DNA from: Flavobacterium glaciei | Lineage (GTDB): Bacteria > Bacteroidota > Bacteroidia > Flavobacteriales > Flavobacteriaceae | DNA: 64,000 nucleotides | Direction of reading: 5' to 3' | Assembly: GCF_003350545.1 (NCBI RefSeq) | Contig: NZ_QQBA01000005.1 | Coordinates: 124,001 to 188,000 of the forward strand | Part shown: in pieces, positions 9,082 to 18,657 of the stretch | How positions within the stretch are numbered: position 1 is the stretch's first letter | Layout: every line of letters starts with the position of its first letter | The notes under the pieces: generated by a model | Told to the model about the DNA's origin: nothing | What the model saw: the letters and a program-made list of their open reading frames with translations, nothing else | Databases searched by the model: none | Translations under genes and position numbers: made by a program

Positions 9082-9633
9082 CTAATTTAACTTGTAAGAA
9101 ACCATAACTCCGCCTCTGTAAGGTAACCATTCACCACTTTTGTTGTAGTCTGTGGCTGAGTCATAACGTTCTCCAGTGCTGATTAAGTAGCCTTTATAGA
9201 AAGCTTGATGCCAACCGCCACCTATAAAACAATCTAGCATAAATTTTTCATTGATTTTTATTTGATAGCCAATGGTTGAACCTATAAAATAACCGACTCC
9301 TTTTTCGTATAAATCAGTATTTATATAATTCCATTTTTGAAAATTATATGCACTAGCACCTATATGTGCACCAGCATAAAAACCATTGTATTTTTCCTTA
9401 AAATGATATCTGTATTCAGAGGTAAAAGTATAAAATTCTTTAGGTTTGCCATTTATTGATTTCCAAAAAGAACTCAAAACATCAAATTGTAAGGTAGATT
9501 TTTCTCCAATACTGGTTTCAATACCAACATTTGGAATGGTAAATAATGTAGTAAAAACATTCGCTTTTATATAAGTTTGGCTATGTAATAAAAAGGAGAG
9601 TAATAGGAAAAAAACAATAAATAATTTTTTCAT
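9082..9633 (-). CDS. Secreted or outer-membrane protein, DUF3575-like
   Basis: A 183-residue protein with a signal peptide (KKLFIVFFLLLSFLLHSQ). It has alternating aromatic beta-strands and glycine-rich turns (GFYAGAHIGASAYNF, GYFIGSTIGYQIKINEKFML, GGGWHQAFYKG), ending in VSYKLN, as in small outer-membrane barrels. The pattern fits the DUF3575 family common in Bacteroidota. No function is known. Confidence 0.7.
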   Translation of the reverse strand: MKKLFIVFFLLLSFLLHSQTYIKANVFTTLFTIPNVGIETSIGEKSTLQFDVLSSFWKSINGKPKEFYTFTSEYRYHFKEKYNGFYAGAHIGASAYNFQKWNYINTDLYEKGVGYFIGSTIGYQIKINEKFMLDCFIGGGWHQAFYKGYLISTGERYDSATDYNKSGEWLPYRGGVMVSYKLN

Positions 9634-9779
9634 AAAAGGAGGTGTATACTTTATTTTTGGTAAAAACGGATTAAAACAGTCACAAATATAGCTGTTATTG
9701 TTTGATTCCCTTTTAAATTTATAGTCAATATTGTCAGTTTAAACGTATTTAACAAGATAAAGGAAAATAGAAATAAAGA

Positions 9780-10328
9780 CTAGTTGTTTAAAATTGAATA
9801 TATTATGCTATCTAAAAATCGTCCTTCAAAAAACACGTATTCTTTAAAATGTGCTTCTTTGACAAACCCATTTTTTTCTAAAACTTTAGCAGAAGCATGA
9901 TTTTCAGGGTCAATTACCGCTTCTAACGAATGTAAGTTCATCACCTGAAATCCATATTTTACAACTTCTCTCACCGCTTCGGAAACAATTCCTTTTCCAT
10001 GATATTCAGGTAATAACATATAACCTAGTTCGGCGCGATAATGTTCGGGTTTTATGCTGTAATGGCCAATTATTCCAATAAGTTTTGGGTTATCTTTCAA
10101 CGTAATTGCCCAATTAATACCTTCATTACTTTCTATCTTTGAGTCAATCATTGCAATGTGTTCCAAGGCATCTTCATCTGTTTTTAATAAAGGTCTTGGA
10201 ATATATTTCATGGTTTCCGGATTGGATCTCAATGTAAAAATCTCGTTTATATCATTAGAGTCAACTCTTCTCAAAAGTAAACGTTCAGTTTCTAAATTCG
10301 GAAATGGACTAAAGTTTAAAGTTACCAT
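9780..10328 (-). CDS. GNAT family N-acetyltransferase, RimJ/RimL type
   Basis: A 182-residue acetyltransferase. It opens with LETERLLLRRVDSNDINEIF, typical of the RimJ/RimL subgroup. The acetyl-CoA-binding motif A region is ELGYMLLPEYHGKGIVSEAV (about 120-140), followed by NHASAKVLEKNGFVKE. The group includes ribosomal-protein and antibiotic acetyltransferases; the substrate here is unknown. It ends 10 nt downstream of the next gene's start region and is probably co-transcribed with the aldose epimerase-like gene. Confidence 0.88.
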   Translation of the reverse strand: MVTLNFSPFPNLETERLLLRRVDSNDINEIFTLRSNPETMKYIPRPLLKTDEDALEHIAMIDSKIESNEGINWAITLKDNPKLIGIIGHYSIKPEHYRAELGYMLLPEYHGKGIVSEAVREVVKYGFQVMNLHSLEAVIDPENHASAKVLEKNGFVKEAHFKEYVFFEGRFLDSIIYSILNN

Positions 10329-10338
10329 CGTTTAGGAT

Positions 10339-11190
10339 TTAAAGGATTTCAATACTAAATTTGGAATGGAAAGTTGCATTGGATTCTAAAATTTGAATCC
10401 CTTCTTTTTCGAATAGATTTCCGGAACTTTCATTGGTATCAGAATAACCAAACCAAGGTTCGATGCAAAGAAAAGGAGCATTCATTTTAGTCCAAATTCC
10501 TAAACTTGGAAAATCCTCAAAATGGACTCTTAAAATTGGATTTTCATTTTCTAAAATAGTCAATGAATTGGATTGTAGTGTTTTAAAAATCAATGCGTCG
10601 TTCTCAAACCATTCATAAGTCAGCGGAATTTGTTTATTTGTAACCTCTAATTTCTTTGTTTTATTAGAAATTAAATCATTCTCCAAAAGATAGAATTCTA
10701 AAGGTTCCTCTTTTTCGAAAGTAATAGCGTAATTTTCAAATAGATTGGGCAAAGCAAAAGCAGGATGCGCTCCTATAGAAAACGGCATCGTTGATTTTCC
10801 TTTGTTAAATACCTTGTATTCAATCGATAAATTGTTTTCATTTAAAGTATAAATCAGTTGCAATTCAAATTCAAAAGGATATACTTTTAACGTTTTTTCA
10901 GAAGATTGTATAGCGAAAGTAGCACTGTTTGCTGTCGAATCAATTAACTCAAATTCCATATCTCTGGCAAAACCGTGACGAGATAAATAATATTCATTTC
11001 CATTGTAATGAAATGAATTATTTTTTAAAGTACCTACAATTGGAAACAAAATAGGAGAGTGCTTGCCCCAAAATTCTGGATTTCCCTCCCAGATATATTC
11101 TTTGTTCTGATTTGTTTTTAACGAAATTAATTCAGCGCCAAAATGGTTGATTTCAGCCGTTAGACTTGAATTTTTTATTACAGTTGTCAA
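10339..11190 (-). CDS. Aldose 1-epimerase family protein
   Basis: A 283-residue protein of the galactose-mutarotase-like fold (COG2017, LacX-like subgroup). Motifs: GAELISLKTNQNKEYIWEGNPEFWGKHSPILFPIVG near the N-terminus, HGFARDMEFEL with a conserved His, SIGAHPAFALP (catalytic His region, about 140-150), and CIEPWFGYSDT. It would equilibrate sugar anomers in the cytosol; the specific sugar is not evident. It starts with ATG at 11190, divergent from the M1 peptidase gene. Confidence 0.87.
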   Translation of the reverse strand: MTTVIKNSSLTAEINHFGAELISLKTNQNKEYIWEGNPEFWGKHSPILFPIVGTLKNNSFHYNGNEYYLSRHGFARDMEFELIDSTANSATFAIQSSEKTLKVYPFEFELQLIYTLNENNLSIEYKVFNKGKSTMPFSIGAHPAFALPNLFENYAITFEKEEPLEFYLLENDLISNKTKKLEVTNKQIPLTYEWFENDALIFKTLQSNSLTILENENPILRVHFEDFPSLGIWTKMNAPFLCIEPWFGYSDTNESSGNLFEKEGIQILESNATFHSKFSIEIL

Positions 11191-11362
11191 AATGATTCGT
11201 CTTTTAATTTAAAAATTGGTTTTCTAATGTAAATATATTTTTTAATTTCAAATCTATTTCAATTTTAGCTGCATATTATTTATTTGTAATGGAATCAATT
11301 CTATTTCAATAGTTCAAAATTCTCTTTTTTTTTCATTAATTTGTGATATAAATCATAAGAAA

Positions 11363-13630
11363 ATGAAAAATATACGATTCGGAGTCATCTTACATCTGAC
11401 TTTATTATGGGGAGTTACGTCCGTTTGGGCGCAACAAAACCCAACAAATGAATCTGCTAATGCAGTTTCAAAATACGATTACCATGATGCTTTTGCACCA
11501 CATTTTTACTCAAAAAATGGAACAAGTACTCGTTCTGCAAGCGGGCAACCAGGAGCGGAGTATTGGCAAAACAGTGCTGATTATAAATTGACGGCAAAAC
11601 TGGATGAAAAAAACAACGAGATTTCAGGTACAGGAATCATCACTTATACGAACAACAGTCCGGATAAATTGGGTTTTGTTTGGATGAATTTAGACCAGAA
11701 TTTATTCAAAGCAGATTCTCGTGGAAATGCAGTTGTACCTTTGACAGGAAGCCGAAATGGGGCTCAAGGCCAAGTTTTTGATGGCGGTCATAAAATAAAA
11801 TCAGTAAAATTAATAACTACTGTAAAAGGTGTAGCTACTGAAACTACTGCTAAGTACGTAATCACGGATACGAGAATGCAGGTTTTTTTGCCGCAAGGAT
11901 TAAAAGCTAAAGGAGGTTCTGTCAAAATCAAAATCGACTTTTTTTTTATTGCTCCATTTGAAGGATCAGACAGAATGGGAGTTTTAGAAACTAAAAACGG
12001 TAAGATTTTCACCATTGCACAGTGGTATCCGCGCATGTGTGTGTATGATGATGTACGCGGTTGGAATACAAATCCGTATTTGGGAGCTTCTGAATTTTAC
12101 TTGGAATATGGTGAATTTGATGTGAGTATTACAGCCCCATCGAATCATATTGTGGTTGCTTCTGGTGAGTTATTGAATCCTACAGCGGTGTATACTTCTG
12201 TAGAGCAAAGTAGATTAGCGCAAGCAAAACAAAGTGATAAAACCGTTTTTATTCGTACTGCTGCAGAAGTTGAAAGTTCATCAAAAATTGTTGCGACAAC
12301 TACAAAAACTTGGAATTATAAAATTAAAAATGCTCGTGATTTCTCTTGGTCTTCTTCAGCGGCATTTATTTTAGATGCAGCAAAAATCAATTTGCCAAGC
12401 GGAAAGAAATCATTGGCTGTTTCCGTATATCCGGTTGAAAGTGCTGGTGATGCAGCTTGGGGACGTTCGACAGAATATACCAAAGCTTCTATTGAACATT
12501 ATTCAAAAAAATGGTTAGAATATCCATATCCAGCTGCTACAAATGTTGCAGGAAATGAAGGCGGAATGGAATATCCAGGAATTGTTTTTTGTAGCTGGGA
12601 GTCAAAAGGTGCTGATTTATGGGGCGTTACAGACCACGAATTTGGACATATCTGGTTTCCAATGATTGTTGGGTCAAACGAAAGAATGTTTGCTTGGATG
12701 GATGAAGGTTTTAATACTTTTATTAATTCATTGAGTTCATTTGAATTTAATAATGGCGAATACAAAGATATGCCGGTTGATATGCATCAAAGAGCGGAAG
12801 TGTATACGAGTCCAACTCTTGAAACTATCATGAGTTCGCCAGATAATATGAAAGAAAAAAACATAGGTCTTTTAGCATATTCAAAACCAAGTTCTGGATT
12901 AGTGATTTTGCGTGAGCAAGTTCTTGGACCGGAACGTTTTGATTTGGCTTTGAAAACCTATATCGAGCGTTGGGCTTACAAACATCCACAACCGGATGAT
13001 TTCTTTAGAACAATTGAAAACGTTGCAGGAGAAGATTTGAGTTGGTTTTGGAGAGGTTGGTTCCAATACAATTGGCGTTTAGACCAAGGAATTAATTCGA
13101 TAAAATATGTAAAGAACGACCCGAAACAAGGAGTGGTAATTACAATTGAAAACTTCGAAAAAATGGCAATGCCAGTAAGTTTAGACGTAAAAACGAAAAG
13201 CGGAAAACTAACGCGTGTTAAATTACCAGTTGAAGTTTGGCAAAGAAACAAAGCGTGGTCTTTCAAACACAATTCAACTGAGGAGATTGAAAGTATCACA
13301 ATAGATCCAGATCATGCTTTACCGGACAGTAATACAGCAAATAACACTTGGACTGAAGATAAAGGTTTGATTGAAAAAGATGTAATTCTGGATGGTTATT
13401 TGGGAACTTTTTCAACAAAAATGGCGCCGCTAAAAATTACTTTTTCAGAAAAAAATGGTGCGCTAAATGTTTTGATAACCAATTATCCAAGTTTTACAGT
13501 GGAACCAACAGGAAAAAACAGTTTTGAGTCGAAACAAGCGGGTCTTAAATTCCAATTTAACGACAATCTAAACGGATTTGACATGACAATTCCTGAAGGA
13601 CAACAAATACCGTTTACAAGAGATAAATAG
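11363..13630 (+). CDS. Secreted M1 family zinc metallopeptidase
   Basis: A 755-residue aminopeptidase-like enzyme with a signal peptide ([20 protein letters not shown]). The zinc site is HEFGH at 425-429 with the third ligand Glu448 in DEGFNTF, exactly the HExxH-x18-E spacing of M1 gluzincins. GGMEYPG about 30 residues before is the equivalent of the GxMEN exopeptidase motif. The N-terminal saddle domain and a C-terminal beta-rich region are present, so the length is normal. It probably degrades peptides in the periplasm or at the cell surface. It ends before a strong bidirectional hairpin. Confidence 0.93.
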   Translation: MKNIRFGVILHLTLLWGVTSVWAQQNPTNESANAVSKYDYHDAFAPHFYSKNGTSTRSASGQPGAEYWQNSADYKLTAKLDEKNNEISGTGIITYTNNSPDKLGFVWMNLDQNLFKADSRGNAVVPLTGSRNGAQGQVFDGGHKIKSVKLITTVKGVATETTAKYVITDTRMQVFLPQGLKAKGGSVKIKIDFFFIAPFEGSDRMGVLETKNGKIFTIAQWYPRMCVYDDVRGWNTNPYLGASEFYLEYGEFDVSITAPSNHIVVASGELLNPTAVYTSVEQSRLAQAKQSDKTVFIRTAAEVESSSKIVATTTKTWNYKIKNARDFSWSSSAAFILDAAKINLPSGKKSLAVSVYPVESAGDAAWGRSTEYTKASIEHYSKKWLEYPYPAATNVAGNEGGMEYPGIVFCSWESKGADLWGVTDHEFGHIWFPMIVGSNERMFAWMDEGFNTFINSLSSFEFNNGEYKDMPVDMHQRAEVYTSPTLETIMSSPDNMKEKNIGLLAYSKPSSGLVILREQVLGPERFDLALKTYIERWAYKHPQPDDFFRTIENVAGEDLSWFWRGWFQYNWRLDQGINSIKYVKNDPKQGVVITIENFEKMAMPVSLDVKTKSGKLTRVKLPVEVWQRNKAWSFKHNSTEEIESITIDPDHALPDSNTANNTWTEDKGLIEKDVILDGYLGTFSTKMAPLKITFSEKNGALNVLITNYPSFTVEPTGKNSFESKQAGLKFQFNDNLNGFDMTIPEGQQIPFTRDK

Positions 13631-13652
13631 TATTTAGACATATATTTAAAAG

Positions 13653-13687
13653 AAAAAGACTTGTAGATTTAAATCTGCAAGTCTTTT
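13653..13687. terminator. Bidirectional intrinsic terminator
   Basis: AAAAGACTTG(T)AGATTT and AAATCT(G)CAAGTCTTTT form a long near-perfect stem between the convergent M1 peptidase and agmatine deiminase genes, with A- and T-runs on its two sides. Confidence 0.85.
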
Positions 13688-13713
13688 TTTATTGAATCAA
13701 TTTTTTTCTAAAT

Positions 13714-14757
13714 CTATTCTGGAATTTGCTGGCTTAAGCAATGTAATGTTCCAAAACCCCAAATGAAATCAGTAGCGCTAATTCCGATGATTTCTCTATC
13801 CGGAAAACATTCTGCAAGGATGTTTAACGCTTTTCGGTCATTACTGTCGTTAAAAGTTGGTACCAAAACACAATTGTTTAAAATCAGGAAATTGGCATAA
13901 CTCGCTGGCAGTCTCAATCCATCAAATTCCAAACGTTTTGGCATTGGTAAAACCACAATTACAGGTGATTTTCCATTTTCAAGTTTGGCGTTTTGCAAAC
14001 GTTTTAAGTTGTCTTGCAATGGTTTGTAGTTATTATCCGTTGGGTCTGTTTCTACAATGGTTACAATCGTATCTTCATTTACAAAGCGGCATAAATCATC
14101 AATATGGCCGTGTGTATCGTCTCCTTCAATTCCGTCGCCTAGCCAAATCACATTTGTAATTCCAAGGTACTCCTTGAAAACCGCTTCATAATCTGCTTTA
14201 GTAAAATTTGGATTTCGAACCTGAATATCGGGATGCATCAAACATTCTTCCGATGTTAGTAAAGTCCCACGACCGTTACTGTCAATTGCTCCACCTTCTA
14301 CAATTACCGGTTTTCCTTTGTATAGGACTTGAGTCACAGGAATATTCAAGAATTCGCCCACTTTTGCAGGTACAAATTTATCTAATTGAATATTTTTATA
14401 TTTAGCCCAACCATTAAAATTAAAGTTCAATGCTTCTCTTTCTGAACCGTTTTTAACGATAATCGGCCCCGAATCACGCATCCAACTTCTATTGGTTTTA
14501 TGAATGATATAAGAAATGTTCGTCAGTTCAACATGAGCTGTTTCCAACATAGCATTGACTTTTTCTTTTTGGTTTTCATCAGCAACTACTAAAAAAACAG
14601 TTTCGAAAATAGCCACTTTTTTAATGAATTCGACAAAAGCCCATTGAACCGCTTCATATTTGCCTGGCCAGTCTTTTCCATTATGAGGAAAACACAGTAA
14701 AATCCCTTGTTGTTTTTCCCATTCGGCAGGAAATCTTCTATTATTGGTCGTACTCAT
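13714..14757 (-). CDS. aguA: Agmatine deiminase
   Basis: A 347-residue enzyme of the guanidino-group-modifying (PPAD) fold that hydrolyses agmatine to N-carbamoylputrescine and ammonia. Motifs: RFPAEWEKQQGILLCFPHNGKDWPG at the N-terminus, WMRDSGPI (about 93), EGGAIDSNGRGTLLTSEECL, GDDTHGHIDDLCRFV (catalytic His/Asp) and the catalytic cysteine near the C-terminus in GFGTLHCLSQQ. It lies 2 nt after the N-carbamoylputrescine amidase gene, so the two form a polyamine operon. Confidence 0.95.
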   Translation of the reverse strand: MSTTNNRRFPAEWEKQQGILLCFPHNGKDWPGKYEAVQWAFVEFIKKVAIFETVFLVVADENQKEKVNAMLETAHVELTNISYIIHKTNRSWMRDSGPIIVKNGSEREALNFNFNGWAKYKNIQLDKFVPAKVGEFLNIPVTQVLYKGKPVIVEGGAIDSNGRGTLLTSEECLMHPDIQVRNPNFTKADYEAVFKEYLGITNVIWLGDGIEGDDTHGHIDDLCRFVNEDTIVTIVETDPTDNNYKPLQDNLKRLQNAKLENGKSPVIVVLPMPKRLEFDGLRLPASYANFLILNNCVLVPTFNDSNDRKALNILAECFPDREIIGISATDFIWGFGTLHCLSQQIPE

Positions 14758-14759
14758 GA

Positions 14760-15647
14760 TTAGTCAATCGCTCTTTTAGTAATATCTCCAAAAGCGTCTA
14801 TTCTTCTGTCTCTGAAAAATGGCCAGTTCTGACGCACATTTTCCTGTAAATCTAAGTCTACTTCTGCAATCAGGATTTCTTCTTTGTCGTGTGAGGCTTG
14901 CGCCAAAATTTCGCCTTGTGGTCCTGCTATAAATGAAGATCCCCAAAACTGAATTCCAGCCGTATCAGGTAAGTATTGCTCTAAACCAATTCTGTTTGCT
15001 GCTGCAACATACACACCATTTGCAACTGCGTGACCTTTCATCACACTCATCCAAGCACCATGTTGGTTTTCGCCGTATTGCTCTTTTTCTTGTGGATGCC
15101 AGCCAATTGCTGTTGGGTAAAACAACACTTCAGCACCTTGTAAAGCAGTCAAACGTGCTGCTTCAGGATACCATTGATCCCAGCAAATCAAGGTTCCTAT
15201 TTTTCCCTTTTTGGTTGGAATAGTTTTGAAACCCAAATCACCTGGCGTAAAATAGAATTTTTCATAAAAATGAGGATCGTCCGGAATGTGCATTTTACGA
15301 TACAAACCTGCTTCTGAACCGTCTGTGTCAATGATGTAGGCGCTATTGTGGTAAATTCCAGCCATTCTTTTTTCGAAGAAAGGAACAATAATCACCACGC
15401 CTAATTCTTTTGCCAAAGCGCTAAAAGCAATAAACGAAGTGCTGTACAATGGTTCTGCCAATGCAAAATTATCTACATCTTCGCTTTGACAAAAGTAATG
15501 ACTGCTGTATAGTTCTGGCAACGAAATAACTTCGGCACCAAGGTTTGCGGCATCACGAACCCAACTGATACATTTTTTCAAGTTGTTCTCGGCAATATCA
15601 TTAAGATTCAATTGAATGACCGCTATTTTATATTTCTTGTTTGGCAT
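14760..15647 (-). CDS. aguB: N-carbamoylputrescine amidohydrolase
   Basis: A 295-residue nitrilase-superfamily enzyme that converts N-carbamoylputrescine to putrescine. The catalytic triad is visible: Glu in SLPELYSS, Lys in LYRKMHIPDD, Cys in TLICWDQWYPEAA. I chose the ATG at 15647 (MPNKKYKIAVIQLN); a longer version from TTG at 15668 would add seven residues that do not belong to the family start. With aguA it completes the agmatine-to-putrescine route. Confidence 0.95.
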   Translation of the reverse strand: MPNKKYKIAVIQLNLNDIAENNLKKCISWVRDAANLGAEVISLPELYSSHYFCQSEDVDNFALAEPLYSTSFIAFSALAKELGVVIIVPFFEKRMAGIYHNSAYIIDTDGSEAGLYRKMHIPDDPHFYEKFYFTPGDLGFKTIPTKKGKIGTLICWDQWYPEAARLTALQGAEVLFYPTAIGWHPQEKEQYGENQHGAWMSVMKGHAVANGVYVAAANRIGLEQYLPDTAGIQFWGSSFIAGPQGEILAQASHDKEEILIAEVDLDLQENVRQNWPFFRDRRIDAFGDITKRAID

Positions 15648-16009
15648 GACTAAAATTTTAGATTGCAAAAATAGTAAATTTATAAAGAGTAGAAAACAGC
15701 GGCTACAGAGTTTTTTAGGATTTAAAATGGATCTAAAATGTTTCTCATTAAAATTTTTCTACTGACGATTTTGTAGTGTGTAGACTTTAGTGAGCGGGTA
15801 AGAAAACTTGTGTGCAAAAGTGACCAAAAACACGAAACCAAACCAAAATACTTCTCAAAAAAAAAGAGGACACTAAATCCTCTTATAATTCTCTCTCATA
15901 ATTTTACGATAACTCCATAGTTCCTGCCAGTGACAGGTTCCGTTCAATAAGGGTTTCATTATTTGTGCTGGATAGGGAACGAAATTCTTGTTGGTGGTGG
16001 CTGTGTTTT
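15648..16009. other. Gene-free interval with weak hairpin
   Basis: About 360 nt without a convincing gene. AAGAGGA at 15864-15870 pairs with TCCTCTT at 15878-15884 and could end the lipoprotein transcript. I see nothing else I can support. Confidence 0.5.
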
Positions 16010-16420
16010 TTATTTCGATAGGTAGTATATAATTCTACCATCTGAATAATTTGTTAAAATCATATTTTTACCTTCATATTCAATTTCAACAAGATATTTA
16101 TGGTCACCGATTTTTAATACATTGTTTTTGGGTTCTATTAATTCAGGTTTAAAATAATTTTCATTACTAATTATGTAAGAATATTTACCAGTTTTATTTA
16201 AATAGGTATCTCCAATAATACTGACACTATTTAATTTAAACTCAAACGTAGAATTTCCATTTTGTAAAACTTTGATTTGGCTTTCTTTTCGTTGAATAAT
16301 ATTTGTTAAATTCCAAACCCCCTTTATTTGTTCGTTATAAGTAGGTACTTCTTCTTTTGAGCAAGCAGTTAGAATCAATATAGAAATAGCAAAAAAGTAT
16401 TTAAAATTTTTCATATTCAT
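16010..16420 (-). CDS. Small putative lipoprotein
   Basis: A 136-residue protein with a lipoprotein signal (FKYFFAISILILTACSKEE; lipobox LTAC, Cys about residue 20). The rest (IKGVWNLTNIIQRKESQI... KIGDHKYLVEIEYEGKNMILTNYSDG) has the beta-rich look of small lipocalin-like lipoproteins of Bacteroidota. No specific function can be given. A long imperfect palindrome separates it from the next lipoprotein gene. Confidence 0.65.
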   Translation of the reverse strand: MNMKNFKYFFAISILILTACSKEEVPTYNEQIKGVWNLTNIIQRKESQIKVLQNGNSTFEFKLNSVSIIGDTYLNKTGKYSYIISNENYFKPELIEPKNNVLKIGDHKYLVEIEYEGKNMILTNYSDGRIIYYLSK

Positions 16421-16449
16421 TTAGTTTGTTGTTTTTACCTCATTTTTTT

Positions 16450-16585
16450 AATGTAAGCTAGCGTTTCGCCACTTTGAGATGGCTGGAAATTCGTAACCAC
16501 TCAGTTTTCGGCTCAACGAAAACTTGATGCGAAACGGTAATTCCACTAAACTCCAGCTAGCTCAAAATGGCTGTTAGCAAATGTT
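16450..16585. repeat. Long imperfect palindrome between two small lipoprotein genes
   Basis: CCACTTTGAGATGGCTGG at 16469-16486 matches the reverse complement of 16553-16570 at 15 of 18 positions. GTTTTCG (16504-16510) and CGAAAAC (16517-16523) pair inside, and GCTAGCG and CTGTTAGC bound the structure. An alternative pairing joins CGTTTCG (16462-16468) and CGAAACG (16530-16536). The shape resembles integron attC sites, but the core does not match the canonical GTTRRRY, so I leave the identity open. Confidence 0.55.
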
Positions 16586-17090
16586 ATTTTATTCGTTTCA
16601 TTATTTCTTCTGTTATTGGAAGACAGTCAGTTTCTAATCCGTCTTTTTGATTATACTTTATTATAACTTTACTTGAATCTATAGCTACTCTAATCGCGAT
16701 AGTATATTCAACTTTATTTATAACGTATTCATTGGCACCATAAGATGTTCCGTTTTCATCTTCATCAACTTCTGAAGCAAGATTCCCATACTTATTTTCT
16801 GCGATTCCCCAATATTCCGTATCGCAAGGGAGAGTTTCCGTGACAAGATGAAATTTCAAGTTTTTTTGGTCAATAATATTTATTCCAAGTAATTGATTGT
16901 CCTCTCCATTGGAATATTCATACACCAATTCAAAATCATTTTGAGAGAATATTGGATTACTAGTTTTTTGTATAATTTCAGGAGTTTTTATTTCCAATTT
17001 TGAAGATTCATTTTTTTTATCCACGCTTTTATTTTGACAACTAATAAGTCCAAATATAATTATGGAAAGTGTAACGATGTAGTTTTTCAT
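16584..17090 (-). CDS. Small putative lipoprotein
   Basis: A 168-residue protein from the ATG at 17090 (MKNYIVTLSIIIFGLISCQNK), with a lipobox-like LISC. An upstream in-frame start would only add 12 residues before the signal. No recognisable domain follows. Charged, asparagine-rich composition and a pair of cysteines (PCDTEYWG, TDCLP) suggest an exported protein. Its upstream region holds the left boundary of the integrated element. Confidence 0.6.
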   Translation of the reverse strand: MKNYIVTLSIIIFGLISCQNKSVDKKNESSKLEIKTPEIIQKTSNPIFSQNDFELVYEYSNGEDNQLLGINIIDQKNLKFHLVTETLPCDTEYWGIAENKYGNLASEVDEDENGTSYGANEYVINKVEYTIAIRVAIDSSKVIIKYNQKDGLETDCLPITEEIMKRIK

Positions 17091-17101
17091 ATAATGTTTG
17101 C

Positions 17102-17114
17102 TAACTAGTATATA
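17102..17114 (+). other. Candidate attL core (13-bp direct repeat)
   Basis: TAACTAGTATATA occurs here and, in the same orientation, at 54968-54980, just beyond the integrase gene. Inside it, two GTACAAC motifs lie at 17176-17182 and 17187-17193, mirroring a pair near the right end. I infer a tyrosine-recombinase attachment site. Confidence 0.55.
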
Positions 17115-17175
17115 TACTCCTTGCACCCGTAAGAGTCTTTATTTATTGATATTCATAACTTTTTTAGTTCTCTTA

Positions 17176-17193
17176 GTACAACATAAGTACAAC
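17176..17193 (+). promoter_or_regulatory. Paired GTACAAC motifs, candidate integrase arm sites (left)
   Basis: GTACAAC occurs at 17176-17182 and 17187-17193 in the same orientation. The wider string closely resembles 54836-54860 near the right end. The position inside the core repeat fits arm-type binding sites of the integrase. Confidence 0.45.
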
Positions 17194-17196
17194 AAA

Positions 17197-17688
17197 CTAG
17201 AACCTTTTTACTTGACTATAAATACCTATTTCATTGAGCTGAGCATCACGATTTAATATTTGATAGTATGCTAATTTACTACAAAAATAATTATTAGCTG
17301 TTTTTGCATATCCATTGATCAAAAGCAAGTCATTCAAACACTCGCCTCCTGGAAGAATTACATAACCTAATTGCCGGTTCCAATAGTCATAGTAATTCTC
17401 TAGTTCTGTAATGATAGTTACAGACGTTTTAGGCGGTGCAACCGATAAAACGAACTGTAAGGACTGCAAACCTAATTGAAGCAGTAATTCAGCCGGTAAA
17501 CTGCTTTTCTCTTCGTCTTCCATCATCTTTCTGTTAATCTTTACTTCCGGTGCATCTAAACCATAAAGTCGGATTTCTTTTTTCAATTGAGTGAAACGAT
17601 TGCAAATGATTATGCTATCCCCATCAAGCACTTCTTCAATTTGCCAATGGGTTTCCACTATAAACGGTGCTTTTGCGTCGTATTGCAT
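17197..17688 (-). CDS. Thermonuclease (SNase-like) family protein
   Basis: A 163-residue protein from the ATG at 17688 (MQYDAKAPF); TTG at 17721 is a longer alternative. The staphylococcal-nuclease pattern is visible: IEEVLDGDSIIICN, KKEIRLYGLDAPEVK (catalytic Arg and Asp) and YYDYWNRQLGYVIL (second Arg). It lacks an evident signal peptide. It is the first gene inside the left end of the element, with the GTACAAC motifs just after its stop. Confidence 0.8.
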   Translation of the reverse strand: MQYDAKAPFIVETHWQIEEVLDGDSIIICNRFTQLKKEIRLYGLDAPEVKINRKMMEDEEKSSLPAELLLQLGLQSLQFVLSVAPPKTSVTIITELENYYDYWNRQLGYVILPGGECLNDLLLINGYAKTANNYFCSKLAYYQILNRDAQLNEIGIYSQVKRF

Positions 17689-17785
17689 TGATTTACAATA
17701 TTTTAAGTTGTTGATAATCAAAGATAATGATTGAAATTTGTCTTATCAATTTAATCTAATTATTAACCCATTAAAACTTAAAAAA

Positions 17786-18589
17786 ATGGCAAGACAGAAA
17801 GGCAATTTAAAGTACATCGGAACTCTTGGTGATGTTCGACACTTTAAAATTAAAGGACAGGAAGGCTACTTTGCAGGCATGGTAGGCGGACCAACTGGTG
17901 ATCAAGTATTATCTGCACCAGAATTTGAGAGAACTCGTGAGAACATGAACGAATTTGGTGCTTGTGCCAAAGCTGGGAAATCAGTTCGAACAGGATTGTC
18001 TCAAGTAATGAAACAAATGGCGGATAGCCAAGTTACCGGAAGATTGACTTCAATTATGAAGAAAATCAACCTCGAAGATCAAACGGAAGCCAGAGGTTAC
18101 CGTAAAATTGAAATCACTACACAACGAAGTTATTTGAAAGGATTTGAGTTTGACAAAAACACTTCATTCAATGGGATTTTCAATGCTCCATTCTCCGTAT
18201 CTCATGGAGTTGACAGAGAAACAGGAGATTTTGTTGTTCCTGGATTCAATCCATTGAATTTGGTAAATGCACCATCTGGAGCAACACATTTCCGATTAAT
18301 TACTTCACTTTCTGTAGTGAGTGATTTTGAATACAACGCTACCACAAACACTTATGATCCAATGGATGCAGAATTGAATGAGGTAAACGATATTCAATAT
18401 AGTGGTTACCTTGACTTGTTCGCTCCAGTTCCATTGACAACCATCACTGCAACTTTGCCAAACGGAGCCATTCCAACTGCCAATACAACTGTTTTACAGT
18501 GTATCGGAATTGAGTTCTACCAGCAAGTTGGTGGAAATTACTACTTGTTTGCAAGTGGTAACTGCTTGAAAGTTGAGGATGCTTTTTAG
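17786..18589 (+). CDS. Uncharacterised protein of the DUF5675-associated module
   Basis: A 267-residue protein from the ATG at 17786 (MARQKGNLKYIGTLGDVRHFKIKGQ); an upstream start would add 16 residues. It has no signal peptide and no motif I recognise. The glycine-rich start, GYFAGMVGGPTGDQV, and the beta-rich second half look structural. It is followed by an intrinsic terminator and then a DUF5675 gene, a neighbourhood that recurs in Bacteroidota elements by my recollection. A phage structural origin is possible but not shown. Confidence 0.6.
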   Translation: MARQKGNLKYIGTLGDVRHFKIKGQEGYFAGMVGGPTGDQVLSAPEFERTRENMNEFGACAKAGKSVRTGLSQVMKQMADSQVTGRLTSIMKKINLEDQTEARGYRKIEITTQRSYLKGFEFDKNTSFNGIFNAPFSVSHGVDRETGDFVVPGFNPLNLVNAPSGATHFRLITSLSVVSDFEYNATTNTYDPMDAELNEVNDIQYSGYLDLFAPVPLTTITATLPNGAIPTANTTVLQCIGIEFYQQVGGNYYLFASGNCLKVEDAF

Positions 18590-18602
18590 AAAAACCTTCC
18601 AA

Positions 18603-18629
18603 AAATCCCTCATCAAAAGTGAGGGATTT
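18603..18629 (+). terminator. Intrinsic terminator
   Basis: AAATCCCTC (18603-18611) pairs exactly with GAGGGATTT (18621-18629), followed by a short T-run. It lies between the 267-residue protein gene and the DUF5675 gene. Confidence 0.75.
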
Positions 18630-18657
18630 TTCAATTAATCTCAAATCGATCAAAACA

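Noticed and set aside
15648..16009. Insertion sequence remnant
   Set aside because: No transposase frame or terminal inverted repeats are visible.
17102..17126. tRNA gene as integration target
   Set aside because: No cloverleaf or CCA-end sequence is evident at either boundary.
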